Shown one piece after another: positions 1 to 6,058 of a stretch of 15,318 nt of DNA. Each line of letters begins with the position of its first letter. Position 1 is the stretch's first letter. This DNA comes from JBCBTJ01 sp964597685 (GTDB taxonomy: Bacteria > Pseudomonadota > Alphaproteobacteria > Caulobacterales > Hyphomonadaceae): NCBI GenBank assembly GCA_964597685.1, contig CAZQZC010000061.1, forward strand, positions 1 through 15,318, written 5' to 3'. The notes beneath the pieces are model-generated. The model searched no databases. It saw nothing but the letters and a program-made list of their open reading frames with translations, and was not told the DNA's origin. The translations under genes were made by a program, and so were the position numbers.

Positions 1-73
1 CGCGCGATCATCAATGGTAGATTATTGCACTGTAAGTCGTGACAATAGATCGACATATATTTAGGATCGGTCG

Positions 74-748
74 ATGCACCGGATGGACCCTGACAGCGCG
101 CTCCTTCATGACGTTCGCGGCATGCTCGCGCCGATGTCGCTTACGGCTCAAAATCTGGAGACGTTTGACGATCCGGACGTCGCGCGTGCGGCGCGGTGTT
201 TGCGGATCGCCATCGAACGCATGGAATCCTTCTGCCACACGCGCCAATCGAAGCCATCCTTACAGAACGGCGTGACCGATATTGAGACCCTTGTTGAGGA
301 TATTGCGGACGTTCTTGGTCCCGAAACGGGCGGAGAGGTCGCCATCACGACCCAGGTTTCTGGATCGCCCAGGATTCAGCTCAGCGAAGCGTCTGTCTTC
401 CGTATGATTTACAATCTTGCGCGAAACGCCGTGCAGGCCAGCCGGACCGCGGGCGGCTCTCGCACCGTCATCAAGACAAGCGTGCAGCGGGGCCGTCTGA
501 TTGTCGATATCGTCGATGATGGTCCAGGACTGCCGATGAAAATCGCGGCTTGGCTGCGGTCCAAGTCGAAGAAAGCGCCGCAAGGATTAGGGATCGGACT
601 TCCGTCCACGGCTGCGGAGGCGGCCGCATGCGGCGGGTCTCTAACCAGCGTCGGCGGGCGTCGGCAAGGCTGTTTGATGCGCCTCAGCCTGCCACTTAGT
701 CCGAAACGCCCAACCATCCTGCTTAATCGGGAGGCTCAAGCCGCTTAG
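74..748 (+). CDS. Small soluble histidine kinase without a sensor domain
   Basis: A 224-residue protein with a compact two-component kinase core. Visible motifs are an H-box-like LLHDVRG with His12, an N-box (NLARNAVQAS, Asn118), a G1 box (DDGPGLP, 148-154) and a G2 box (GLGIGL, 171-176). This is the DHp helix pair followed by a HATPase_c domain. There is no transmembrane segment, PAS, GAF or HAMP region before His12, so input must come from a partner protein or a cytoplasmic signal. The chosen ATG has AGGA at 63-66, 7 nt upstream; an ATG 9 nt further in is possible. The size also fits a ChpT-like phosphotransferase, but the intact G boxes argue for ATP binding. No response regulator is in view; one could lie upstream of the window. 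Kinase family assignment is solid, substrate unknown. Confidence 0.8.
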   Translation: MHRMDPDSALLHDVRGMLAPMSLTAQNLETFDDPDVARAARCLRIAIERMESFCHTRQSKPSLQNGVTDIETLVEDIADVLGPETGGEVAITTQVSGSPRIQLSEASVFRMIYNLARNAVQASRTAGGSRTVIKTSVQRGRLIVDIVDDGPGLPMKIAAWLRSKSKKAPQGLGIGLPSTAAEAAACGGSLTSVGGRRQGCLMRLSLPLSPKRPTILLNREAQAA

Positions 749-763
749 CAGCATTTTCAACTT

Positions 764-799
764 CGCCGTTGCATTCCCGCCCCCACTTGTGCAGCGGCG
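764..799. terminator. First of two tandem hairpins between convergent genes
   Basis: CGCCGTTGCA at 764-773 pairs with TGCAGCGGCG at 790-799, giving a 10-bp stem with one G-T wobble and a 16-nt loop. There is no T tract on either side, so on its own it is not a classical intrinsic terminator. It lies directly ahead of a stronger hairpin at 805-849. Confidence 0.4.
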
Positions 800-804
800 A
801 TCTC

Positions 805-858
805 CGCGGGCCCGGCCGATTCCCTCCCACCCAACCGGCCGGGTCCGCGTCTTCTTTT
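805..858 (+). terminator. Rho-independent terminator of the histidine kinase gene
   Basis: A 14-nt arm at 805-818 (CGCGGGCCCGGCCG) pairs with 836-849 with a single G-T wobble, across a 17-nt loop. It is followed by TCTTCTTTT at 850-858, so the T-rich tail serves the plus strand. The tail runs into the stop codon (857-859) of the convergent cfa gene. On the minus strand the hairpin has no T tract, so any role for cfa is uncertain. Confidence 0.8.
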
Positions 859-2110
859 ACGCTTCAAGGTGTTGAGCGACGGCGTCCTTAGGAACAATGC
901 GATATCGCGCTTCCGTCTCCGTAATGTAGTCGCGGGTCATGGGCACCGCGTGCAGCGAGGGCGACACCTGCGCCTGGAACACCATTTGTCCCATATGATG
1001 GAAGGCCATCGCCGCGCCGGCGAGGTAGAATGTCCACATCCGCCAAAATCGCTCGTCATAAAGCGCTTCAATCTCACTGCGTTGGCTGACGCACGTGCGA
1101 TACCAAGCCTCGGTGGTCTTGGCGTAGTGCAAGCGGAGCACCTCAAGATCGGTCAGCCACAGCCCCGCCCGTTCAATGCGCGGCGTCACCTCTGAGAGCG
1201 ACGGCGCGTAACCGCCGGGGAAAATGTACTTCGCCATGAAGCTGTCCGTGGCCCCGGGGCCGTCGGCGCGGCCGATGGAATGGATCAGGGCGACCCCGTC
1301 GGGCTCCAACAAGTCGGCGACCTTGTCGAAATATGTTTGGAAATGGGGCGCGCCGACATGCTCAAACATACCGACAGAGACGATGCGGTCGAAACGCTCT
1401 TCGACCTTGCGGTAATCGCGCAACTCGAACGTCACGTGGTCTGAGACACCGGCTGCCTCGGCGCGCCGGCGCGCGACCGCCAATTGCTCCTCCGACAGGG
1501 TGACACCGACAACATCGACGCCCGCCACCTTGTGAAGGTAGAGCGCCATGCCGCCCCACCCGCAGCCAATGTCGAGCACGCGCTGACCAGGCTCCAGCAG
1601 CAGCTTTGCAGCGATATGCGCCAGCTTGTCTTGCTGAGCTTGAGCGAGGCCGCCCGTATTGTCCGGACGCCAGTAAGCGCAGGAATACTGGCGATCGGCG
1701 TCCAGAAACAGATCGTAGAGCCGGTCGTTCAGGTCGTAATGGTGCGCAACATTGCGCTTGGCCCGACGGTCGTAATTGCGCCCGTCGAGCCAGCTCTTCC
1801 AGCGGGGCTGTTGCACCACTTTGTGAAGGGCGTTGCCCCGCGCCCAGCGCAGATTCCACGTGACGATCCGCAACAGATCGATGATCTCCGTCCCGTCTTC
1901 CAGGACAAGGCGGCCGTCCATATAGGCCTCCGCCGCGCCGAGCGCTGGATCGCGGGCGATCTTGAACGCAGCGCCCGACTCCGTCAGACGCACCGCCGCC
2001 TCGCCCGGTTCGCCGCCCGGACCGAAGTCATGGCGCTTGCCGGCGGCGTCCGTAACGGAGATCCGGCCGGCGCGAATCGCGCGATTCAGCAATTGAGACA
2101 GCAGCCACAT
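857..2110 (-). CDS. cfa: Cyclopropane-fatty-acyl-phospholipid synthase family
   Basis: Predicted 417-residue SAM-dependent enzyme that adds a methylene group across double bonds of unsaturated acyl chains in membrane phospholipids, acting at the inner face of the membrane. The SAM-binding motif VLDIGCGWGG is at about 178-187. Residues matching known CFAS active-site positions are visible: Cys144 in YSCAYW, Glu250 in MFEHVG, His277 in IHSIG. The N-terminal 130 residues form the helical lipid-binding part typical of the family. The start was set at 2110 because GGAG sits 8 nt upstream; a longer reading to 2221 has no such site. Length is near that of bacterial CFA synthases (about 380-420). It is monocistronic, converging on the kinase gene. 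A mycolic-acid-type modification enzyme is an alternative label within the same superfamily, but not expected in this background. Confidence 0.93.
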   Translation of the reverse strand: MWLLSQLLNRAIRAGRISVTDAAGKRHDFGPGGEPGEAAVRLTESGAAFKIARDPALGAAEAYMDGRLVLEDGTEIIDLLRIVTWNLRWARGNALHKVVQQPRWKSWLDGRNYDRRAKRNVAHHYDLNDRLYDLFLDADRQYSCAYWRPDNTGGLAQAQQDKLAHIAAKLLLEPGQRVLDIGCGWGGMALYLHKVAGVDVVGVTLSEEQLAVARRRAEAAGVSDHVTFELRDYRKVEERFDRIVSVGMFEHVGAPHFQTYFDKVADLLEPDGVALIHSIGRADGPGATDSFMAKYIFPGGYAPSLSEVTPRIERAGLWLTDLEVLRLHYAKTTEAWYRTCVSQRSEIEALYDERFWRMWTFYLAGAAMAFHHMGQMVFQAQVSPSLHAVPMTRDYITETEARYRIVPKDAVAQHLEA

Positions 2111-2139
2111 GCGCAACACTCCATCCGACGTTGCGCTTG

Positions 2140-2166
2140 GACCTAGCGCATTGGGCCGGATTGCAA
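2140..2166 (-). promoter_or_regulatory. Putative housekeeping promoter of cfa
   Basis: Read on the minus strand, TTGCAAT (2160-2166) is followed after 12 nt by GCTAGGTC (2140-2147). This resembles the alphaproteobacterial TTGACGS-N10-14-GCTANAWC pattern. The start of transcription would fall near 2133, giving a leader of about 22 nt that includes the Shine-Dalgarno GGAG. Confidence 0.5.
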
Positions 2167-2205
2167 AACGGCTTGTCGAATGTGGTCCACGGCCACGGAG
2201 CCGCC

Positions 2206-2297
2206 CCGGACCGACACCCAAATTCGAGCCTTACCGGGACAGTTCCAATGAGCGGAAGCAAGGCCCGTAAACACTGGGGCTTCGAGTGTCGGTCCGG
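2206..2297. repeat. 12-bp perfect inverted repeat with 68-bp interior
   Basis: CCGGACCGACAC at 2206-2217 is the exact reverse complement of 2286-2297. Inside the arms, TCGAGCC (about 2224-2230) and GGCTTCGA (about 2278-2285) could extend the stem with a bulge. The element sits about 40 bp upstream of the putative cfa -35 box, so it is not in the cfa leader. It could be the stem of a small RNA, a member of a dispersed repeat, or a spaced operator. Confidence 0.6.
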
Positions 2298-2448
2298 CCA
2301 TTTGGGCGCCGGTCCGTGTTGGATAGGGCCGGCTTATCCCCCACCCGTTTGTCACGGCGCAAACTGCTCCGCGAAAAACGGTAAGGGAGCGCAAGACATG
2401 ATTTGGACGCCGCCTGACGCGACCCCGGCGAAAACGGCCGCGGCTTCC

Positions 2449-3051
2449 CTATTCGGGCGCGATCGACGTCAGCAACCTTTCGGCATGGCGCAGGCTGAAC
2501 CCGTCGGCGATCGGCGTGCGCATCAGGATCAACCGAAACAGGATCGGCCCCAACAAGGCGTCCATCGCGTCGTCGATGTCCCAATCGCGGCGAATGACAT
2601 GCTTGGCGGCGAGTTCAGCAAACAGCATGCGCAGGGGCGCGCGCACCTCCGCCTGCAGCCACAGACGCCATTTCTCGCCCGCCTCTTCATCGTCGGACGC
2701 GGCGACGAGCGCTGCGCGCAATACATAGCCGCCCGTGCCCGTGCGGGCGGCGGCCTCAAGCGGCGCGATGATCGCGGCGACGCGTTCGACTGGGTCGCGT
2801 CCCGTGTCGGGCCGCGGCGGGATCAACGACAGGGACGCATCGACGCACAGAGCGCCGATAGACGGCCACCAACGATAAATCGTCTGCTTAGAACACCGCG
2901 CACGTCTGGCGACATTGTCCACGCTGAACGACCGCCAGCCGCTCTCGACCAATTCCTCACGCCCGGCGTCGAGGATCGCGGCCTTGGATGTCTCGCTGCG
3001 TTTTGGACCCTGGCGTCGCGCCGGCGTGTCGGTTTGAGAATCGCTTGTCAT
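2449..3051 (-). CDS. TetR/AcrR family transcriptional regulator
   Basis: A 200-residue DNA-binding repressor-type protein. The N-terminal TetR_N helix-turn-helix spans about 25-70, with the recognition helix around CSKQTIYRWW (53-62). The remaining 130 residues are a helical ligand-binding and dimerisation domain with low general conservation, so the effector cannot be named. The start at 3051 was chosen because GGAG lies 5 nt upstream; a frame open to 3108 would overlap the spacer and has no better site. It is the last gene of a ppa-lysE-tetR series, 61 bp after the exporter stop. Its own upstream region carries two mirrored AACGCGTT palindromes, which suggests autoregulation. Control of the neighbouring exporter is an inference from position only. 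Confidence 0.9.
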   Translation of the reverse strand: MTSDSQTDTPARRQGPKRSETSKAAILDAGREELVESGWRSFSVDNVARRARCSKQTIYRWWPSIGALCVDASLSLIPPRPDTGRDPVERVAAIIAPLEAAARTGTGGYVLRAALVAASDDEEAGEKWRLWLQAEVRAPLRMLFAELAAKHVIRRDWDIDDAMDALLGPILFRLILMRTPIADGFSLRHAERLLTSIAPE

Positions 3052-3061
3052 GGCCGCTCCG

Positions 3062-3115
3062 TAACGCGTTCTCTGATTAGCACTGGGCTTAGACGCGCGA
3101 AAGAACAACGCGTTA
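3062..3115. promoter_or_regulatory. Mirrored palindromic sites flanking the tetR-like upstream region
   Basis: TAACGCGTT at 3062-3070 and its reverse complement AACGCGTTA at 3107-3115 bracket the region just ahead of the regulator. Each has the 8-bp palindromic core AACGCGTT; the cores are 44 bp apart, about four helical turns. The nearer copy ends 11 bp from the regulator start codon and the farther overlaps the exporter stop codon. A -10-like TAATCA lies between them on the minus strand. This arrangement fits an autoregulatory TetR operator, but binding is not shown. Confidence 0.45.
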
Positions 3116-3730
3116 TCGCGTCGCCATCACTGCGAAAACAGCCGAGCCGAGCATCAACGCGGCCGCGATGCGATTGAAGTTGCGCGTGAAGGCTGCGCTT
3201 TGAAACTTGACGTTTATGGCGCTCGCAGCGAACGCGTAGGCCGCAAGTCCCACCATCTCAGTGGCCGTCACCGTCGCCATGATCGTTGCGGCCTGAACGA
3301 GGATTGGCCGGCTGGCGTCGAAATAGGCCGGAAGCAAAAGGCCGAAGAAAACCAACGCGTTGGGATTGAGCAATTGCAGCCCGACGCCCCGGGCGAGCAG
3401 CGACGCGCGTTTGGGCGCCTGGTCAGACCTTGCACGCGGCTCACCAGGATCGTTGGAGACCATGGACCACGCAAGCCACGCTATGAAGACGAGGCCCGCC
3501 GCCTTGAGACCGGCCAGAACCCCGGGACTGGAAGCAGCGACGGCCGCCACGCCTGTCGACGCCAGCGCGATCCACACAAGGTTCGCCGCCGACACGCCAA
3601 GCGCCGGCACAAGGGCGAGACGGGCCCCGTATCGCAGCGACGACGACATGACGAGCATCACCGCAGGGCCGGGTGTCAGGCCGCCCGCGAAAAACAAGCC
3701 CACGAGGGCGAGCCAAACGCCGAAGTCCAT
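3113..3730 (-). CDS. LysE/RhtB family amino-acid exporter
   Basis: A 205-residue integral inner-membrane protein of the LysE superfamily, whose members export amino acids or related small metabolites. It shows about six hydrophobic segments and the family's N-terminal TPGP motif (19-22, followed by AVMLV). The central LLNPNALVFF (120-129) corresponds to the usual NPK-type motif, with Asn where Lys is common. Length is normal (about 200-210). It starts 9 bp after the ppa stop codon with only a weak Shine-Dalgarno, so translation is probably coupled to ppa. Substrate cannot be predicted. The nearby TetR gene might regulate it, although the exporter appears to be transcribed from the ppa promoter. 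Confidence 0.9.
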   Translation of the reverse strand: MDFGVWLALVGLFFAGGLTPGPAVMLVMSSSLRYGARLALVPALGVSAANLVWIALASTGVAAVAASSPGVLAGLKAAGLVFIAWLAWSMVSNDPGEPRARSDQAPKRASLLARGVGLQLLNPNALVFFGLLLPAYFDASRPILVQAATIMATVTATEMVGLAAYAFAASAINVKFQSAAFTRNFNRIAAALMLGSAVFAVMATR

Positions 3731-3739
3731 AACCGCGCT

Positions 3740-4279
3740 CTAGGGTGCGGAGTCAGCGTCTCCGCGCTGCACCGCAAGCTGGATCAGCTCGCGCGCTTTC
3801 TCGACGCCGAACCAGCCTTCGATCCGCGTCCATTTCCCTCGCTCCAGATCCTTATAATGGGCGAAGAAGTGAGAGATCTTATCGAGCAAAGTCTGCGGGA
3901 GGTCGTGGTGGGTTGCGATCTTATCGTAATACGCCGTCAGCGTCTGGTGCGGCACGGCGAGGATCTTTTCATCCTCGCCCTTGTCGTCGGTCATCATCAG
4001 CACCCCGACGGGTCGAACGCGTAACACGCAGCCCGGCACGAGCGGGCGCTGGCCGACGACCATCACGTCAATCGGATCCCCGTCCAAGCTGAGCGTGTGC
4101 GGGACGAAGCCGTAATTACACGGATAGCGCATCTCCGTGTACAGAAACCGATCCACGAACATGGCGCCGGAGGCCTTGTCGATTTCGTACTTGATCGCGT
4201 CCCCGCCGAGCGGAACTTCAATGAGCACGTTGACGTCGTCGGGCGGCGACTCGCCGGTGCGGATTTTCGACAGGTCCAT
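3740..4279 (-). CDS. ppa: Inorganic pyrophosphatase, family I
   Basis: A 179-residue soluble enzyme hydrolysing diphosphate to two phosphates, which pulls biosynthetic reactions forward. The family signature DGDPID (66-71) supplies the metal ligands Asp66, Asp68 and Asp71. Further active-site residues are Lys30 and Glu32 in KYE, Asp98, Asp103 and Lys105 in the DDKGEDEK stretch, and Tyr142-Lys143. All match E. coli PPase with an offset of one. Length is typical (about 175-180). GGAG lies 10 nt before the ATG at 4279; a longer frame reaching 4447 runs into the neighbouring gene and is not used. It is the first gene of a probable ppa-lysE unit, with a good housekeeping-type promoter upstream. 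No unusual features are visible. Confidence 0.97.
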   Translation of the reverse strand: MDLSKIRTGESPPDDVNVLIEVPLGGDAIKYEIDKASGAMFVDRFLYTEMRYPCNYGFVPHTLSLDGDPIDVMVVGQRPLVPGCVLRVRPVGVLMMTDDKGEDEKILAVPHQTLTAYYDKIATHHDLPQTLLDKISHFFAHYKDLERGKWTRIEGWFGVEKARELIQLAVQRGDADSAP

Positions 4280-4311
4280 GACGCATCGTCTCCAAGAGCA
4301 AATGTGATTGG

Positions 4312-4340
4312 GGCATAGGCGACGCAGACGGTCCGTCAAG
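4312..4340 (-). promoter_or_regulatory. Housekeeping-type promoter of ppa
   Basis: On the minus strand, TTGACGG (4333-4339) is followed after 12 nt by GCCTATGC (4313-4320). The -35 box is an exact match to the alphaproteobacterial TTGACGS consensus; the -10 box is a fair match. Expected transcription start is near 4306, leaving a leader of about 27 nt. Confidence 0.65.
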
Positions 4341-4379
4341 CGCGGCGATGGGCTGGGCTTCAAATGACCGACCGCTGCG

Positions 4380-4991
4380 TCAACGCCAGCCGAAATTAAA
4401 GCTGATCGAGATACGCGGCGCTTCGCTGACGCCCGCGACAACCTCATGACGCAGCCAGCTCTCCCACATCAAGACGTCTCCGGCGTCGGGCTGCAGATAG
4501 ACGAACCGACGGAAAGCGTCCGGCGCGTCTTCGGCGGGCTGCGGCGCGGCCATCATCATGGCGAGGCGCGGATCCTCAAGCTTCAAGGCGCCCGCGCCGT
4601 CCGGCATGTCGACATAGACCGTGCCGGACAGAACGCTGCCCGGGTGCACGTGACCGCTATGGATCCCGCCTTCGCCCAGAATATTGACCCAGAGCGAATC
4701 CAGCTGAAGCGACCGCCCGTCCAAGTCCCAATTCAGGTCCCGGGCGAACGCTTCGGCGTGCTTTTGCAGGCGCGCGGCCAGGTCGGCGAAAGCGGTTGCG
4801 CGGCTCGGCAAATCATCGAGCGAGGCGTAGGACGTGTATCCAGGATAGCAATGCTTGTCGCACCAATCGCGCCCAGCCGCGTCGCCGTCCTCCAGCATCC
4901 AGCAGGCGTCCCTCAGATCGCGGACCAGCGCTTCGTCGGCGAGTTTGGCGCTGTAGAGCGTCGTTGCGAAGTGGGATTGCAACGTCCTCAC
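4380..4991 (-). CDS. TIGR02466-type putative 2OG-Fe(II) oxygenase
   Basis: A 203-residue soluble protein resembling the TIGR02466 family, annotated as putative 2-oxoglutarate/iron oxygenases of the cupin-like jelly-roll fold. The key segment is HSGHVHPGS (111-119) followed by SGTVYVD, then LKLEDPR (137-143). Near the C-terminus RHEV (His182) and APRISISFNF (Arg193) fit the distal iron-binding His and the 2OG-binding Arg. The usual HxD pair reads HVH (114-116), as I recall for this family. The start is GTG at 4991, whose GTGA overlaps the stop of the upstream lipoprotein gene, so translation is probably coupled; no strong Shine-Dalgarno is seen. No signal peptide. Substrate unknown; family assignment is from recalled motifs. 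Confidence 0.75.
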   Translation of the reverse strand: MRTLQSHFATTLYSAKLADEALVRDLRDACWMLEDGDAAGRDWCDKHCYPGYTSYASLDDLPSRATAFADLAARLQKHAEAFARDLNWDLDGRSLQLDSLWVNILGEGGIHSGHVHPGSVLSGTVYVDMPDGAGALKLEDPRLAMMMAAPQPAEDAPDAFRRFVYLQPDAGDVLMWESWLRHEVVAGVSEAPRISISFNFGWR

Positions 4992-5878
4992 TGAGGCTTG
5001 CGAAACTTGAGCGTCATCCGGTCGCTCTCGCCGATCGCCTGGTAGATTGCAGGGTCGAAATCGTCGGGCGTCTCGCCATCACGGTTCGAGGTGCGGCTGT
5101 TCGGCGGCAGCGTCCAGACGCCGAACGGATGGTCTGCGGTGTCGGCCGGATTGGCGTTGATCTCGCTGGCGGCTTCGAATTCGAAGCCCGCCGCCGCGGC
5201 GAGCGCCTTCACATAGTCTTCGTGCACATACCCCGTCGGCGCGCGGGGGTCTTGAACCTCCGTCGACGGCAGCCGGTGTTCGACGACGCCCAACACGCCG
5301 CCGGGCTTCAAGGCCCGGTAAGCCTCCGCAAAGGCCTTCGCTTCGTATCCGCCCGCCATCCAATTGTGCACGTTCCGGAAGGTTAGGACGACATCGGCAG
5401 ACCCGTCGGCGGCGAACCCGTCCGACGACGCGGACAACACCGTCACCTCGATCTCTCCATAGATGTCGGGATTGGCGACATAGGTCTCATTGAATCGCGC
5501 CATCACGTTACGTGCGAAATCGCTGCCGTCGGGATCGAATCCCGCGGCGACGAACCGGCCGCCGCCTTGCTTGAGGTACGGCGCGAGGATGTTGGTGTAC
5601 CAGCCGCCGCCTGGCCAGATCTCAACGATCGTGTCGGAGGGCTCGACCTCGAACATCTCCAACACCTCTAGCGGATGGCGCCAGGCGTCGCGCGCCGTTT
5701 CCTCTTCAGTGCGCGAATCGCCGGCGAGCGCCCAGGCGAGCGTCCCGACCTCCGGGCCTGCGTCGGTCGATGCGTCTAACTCGGGCTCACGCGTTTCGAC
5801 GTCATCGCCGGACGAGACGGCCTCGCCGCAAGCCGCTAGCGCGAGCAGGAATGTGGACACGGATAAAGCGATGCGCAT
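4988..5878 (-). CDS. Exported lipoprotein with methyltransferase fold (COG4798-like)
   Basis: A 296-residue protein with a lipoprotein signal peptide: hydrophobic stretch 3-15 and lipobox LAAC with Cys17, followed by Gly, which suggests outer-membrane sorting. After an acidic linker (about 20-55) comes a Rossmann-type methyltransferase domain: VEIWPGGGWY (85-94) in the motif I position, FRNVHNW (167-173), LKPGGVLGVVEHR (190-202), GYVHEDYV (216-223) and a C-terminal AIGESDRMTL. These match my recollection of COG4798 predicted methyltransferases. Motif I departs from the usual D/E-x-G-x-G-x-G because WP occupies the first glycine region. An exported location is odd for a SAM enzyme, so activity is uncertain. 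The start at 5878 has GGGAG 8 nt upstream; a longer frame to 5935 would bury the signal peptide. It overlaps the oxygenase gene by 4 nt. Confidence 0.85.
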   Translation of the reverse strand: MRIALSVSTFLLALAACGEAVSSGDDVETREPELDASTDAGPEVGTLAWALAGDSRTEEETARDAWRHPLEVLEMFEVEPSDTIVEIWPGGGWYTNILAPYLKQGGGRFVAAGFDPDGSDFARNVMARFNETYVANPDIYGEIEVTVLSASSDGFAADGSADVVLTFRNVHNWMAGGYEAKAFAEAYRALKPGGVLGVVEHRLPSTEVQDPRAPTGYVHEDYVKALAAAAGFEFEAASEINANPADTADHPFGVWTLPPNSRTSNRDGETPDDFDPAIYQAIGESDRMTLKFRKPQ

Positions 5879-5902
5879 GTGATTGTCTCCCTCGGCGGTG
5901 GT

Positions 5903-5932
5903 CTTGAACCGACGATTTCGTTTCCCCAGATA
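5903..5932 (+). promoter_or_regulatory. Sigma-32 (RpoH)-like heat-shock promoter of hsp20
   Basis: CTTGAA at 5903-5908 and CCCCAGATA at 5924-5932 are separated by 15 nt. This closely follows the heat-shock sigma factor pattern CTTGAAA-N11-16-CCCCATNT. Transcription would start near 5940, giving hsp20 a leader of about 118 nt, long enough to include the hairpins described next. On the minus strand a weak TTGAGG (5949-5954) and TATCTG (5927-5932), 16 nt apart, may drive the divergent lipoprotein gene using the same bases. Confidence 0.65.
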
Positions 5933-5973
5933 CATGATCGTCGCAGCGCCTCAATGGGCTGCGGCGCCGTTTC

Positions 5974-6058
5974 GCGCGTCGCCTGACGGGTCGCGCCAAA
6001 CGCAAACGCCCAAACGCTCCCCAAGGGGGCCCAGTCGCTTAGGAAAGGACTGCAGCAC
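5974..6058 (+). promoter_or_regulatory. ROSE-like RNA thermometer in the hsp20 leader
   Basis: The last hairpin (6032-6052) pairs CAGTC-CT with AGGACTG around the loop TAGGAA, with G6037 bulged. The Shine-Dalgarno AGGA (6046-6049, 9 nt before the ATG) is therefore held in a stem opposite TCGCT. This is the defining U(U/C)GCU-versus-SD pairing of ROSE elements, which melt at heat-shock temperature. Upstream, GCTCCCCAAGGGGGC (6016-6030) forms a 6-bp hairpin and GCGCG (5974-5978) pairs with CGCGC (5992-5996), giving the multi-hairpin layout known for ROSE leaders. The thermosensing role is inferred. Confidence 0.75.

Larger units (their letters stand above)
2111..2448. other. Gene-free stretch upstream of cfa
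   Basis: This 338-bp gap lies between the cfa start and the end of the tetR-like gene, both on the minus strand. It holds the putative cfa promoter, a long-range 12-bp inverted repeat (2206-2217 with 2286-2297), and a near-palindrome at 2321-2339 (GGATA...TATCC around GGCCGG). Immediately after the regulator's stop codon a 7-bp GC-rich stem can form on the minus strand, but it has no T tract. A plus-strand reading frame runs through here and across the whole regulator gene, but its composition is that of an antisense shadow. I see no convincing coding sequence. Confidence 0.6.

Noticed and set aside
25..61. TTGCAC (25-30) and TATATT (56-61) as a promoter for the histidine kinase
   Set aside because: The spacing is 25 nt, too long for a housekeeping promoter, and a start from TATATT would remove the Shine-Dalgarno at 63-66 from the message. 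The true promoter is probably outside the window.
1484..2146. 220-codon plus-strand frame opposite cfa
   Set aside because: Antisense to conserved catalytic motifs of the CFA synthase; no ribosome-binding site and no recognisable domain.
2131..3177. Long plus-strand open frame (348 codons) antisense to the TetR gene
   Set aside because: Its protein is rich in Arg, Gln, Asp and His with no domain, it lacks a Shine-Dalgarno, and it mirrors the coding pattern of the well-supported regulator on the other strand.
3352..3363. Perfect palindrome CCAACGCGTTGG as a third TetR operator
   Set aside because: It lies in the conserved NPNAL codons of the exporter, so coding constraint can explain it. Kept only as a supporting note to the operator finding.
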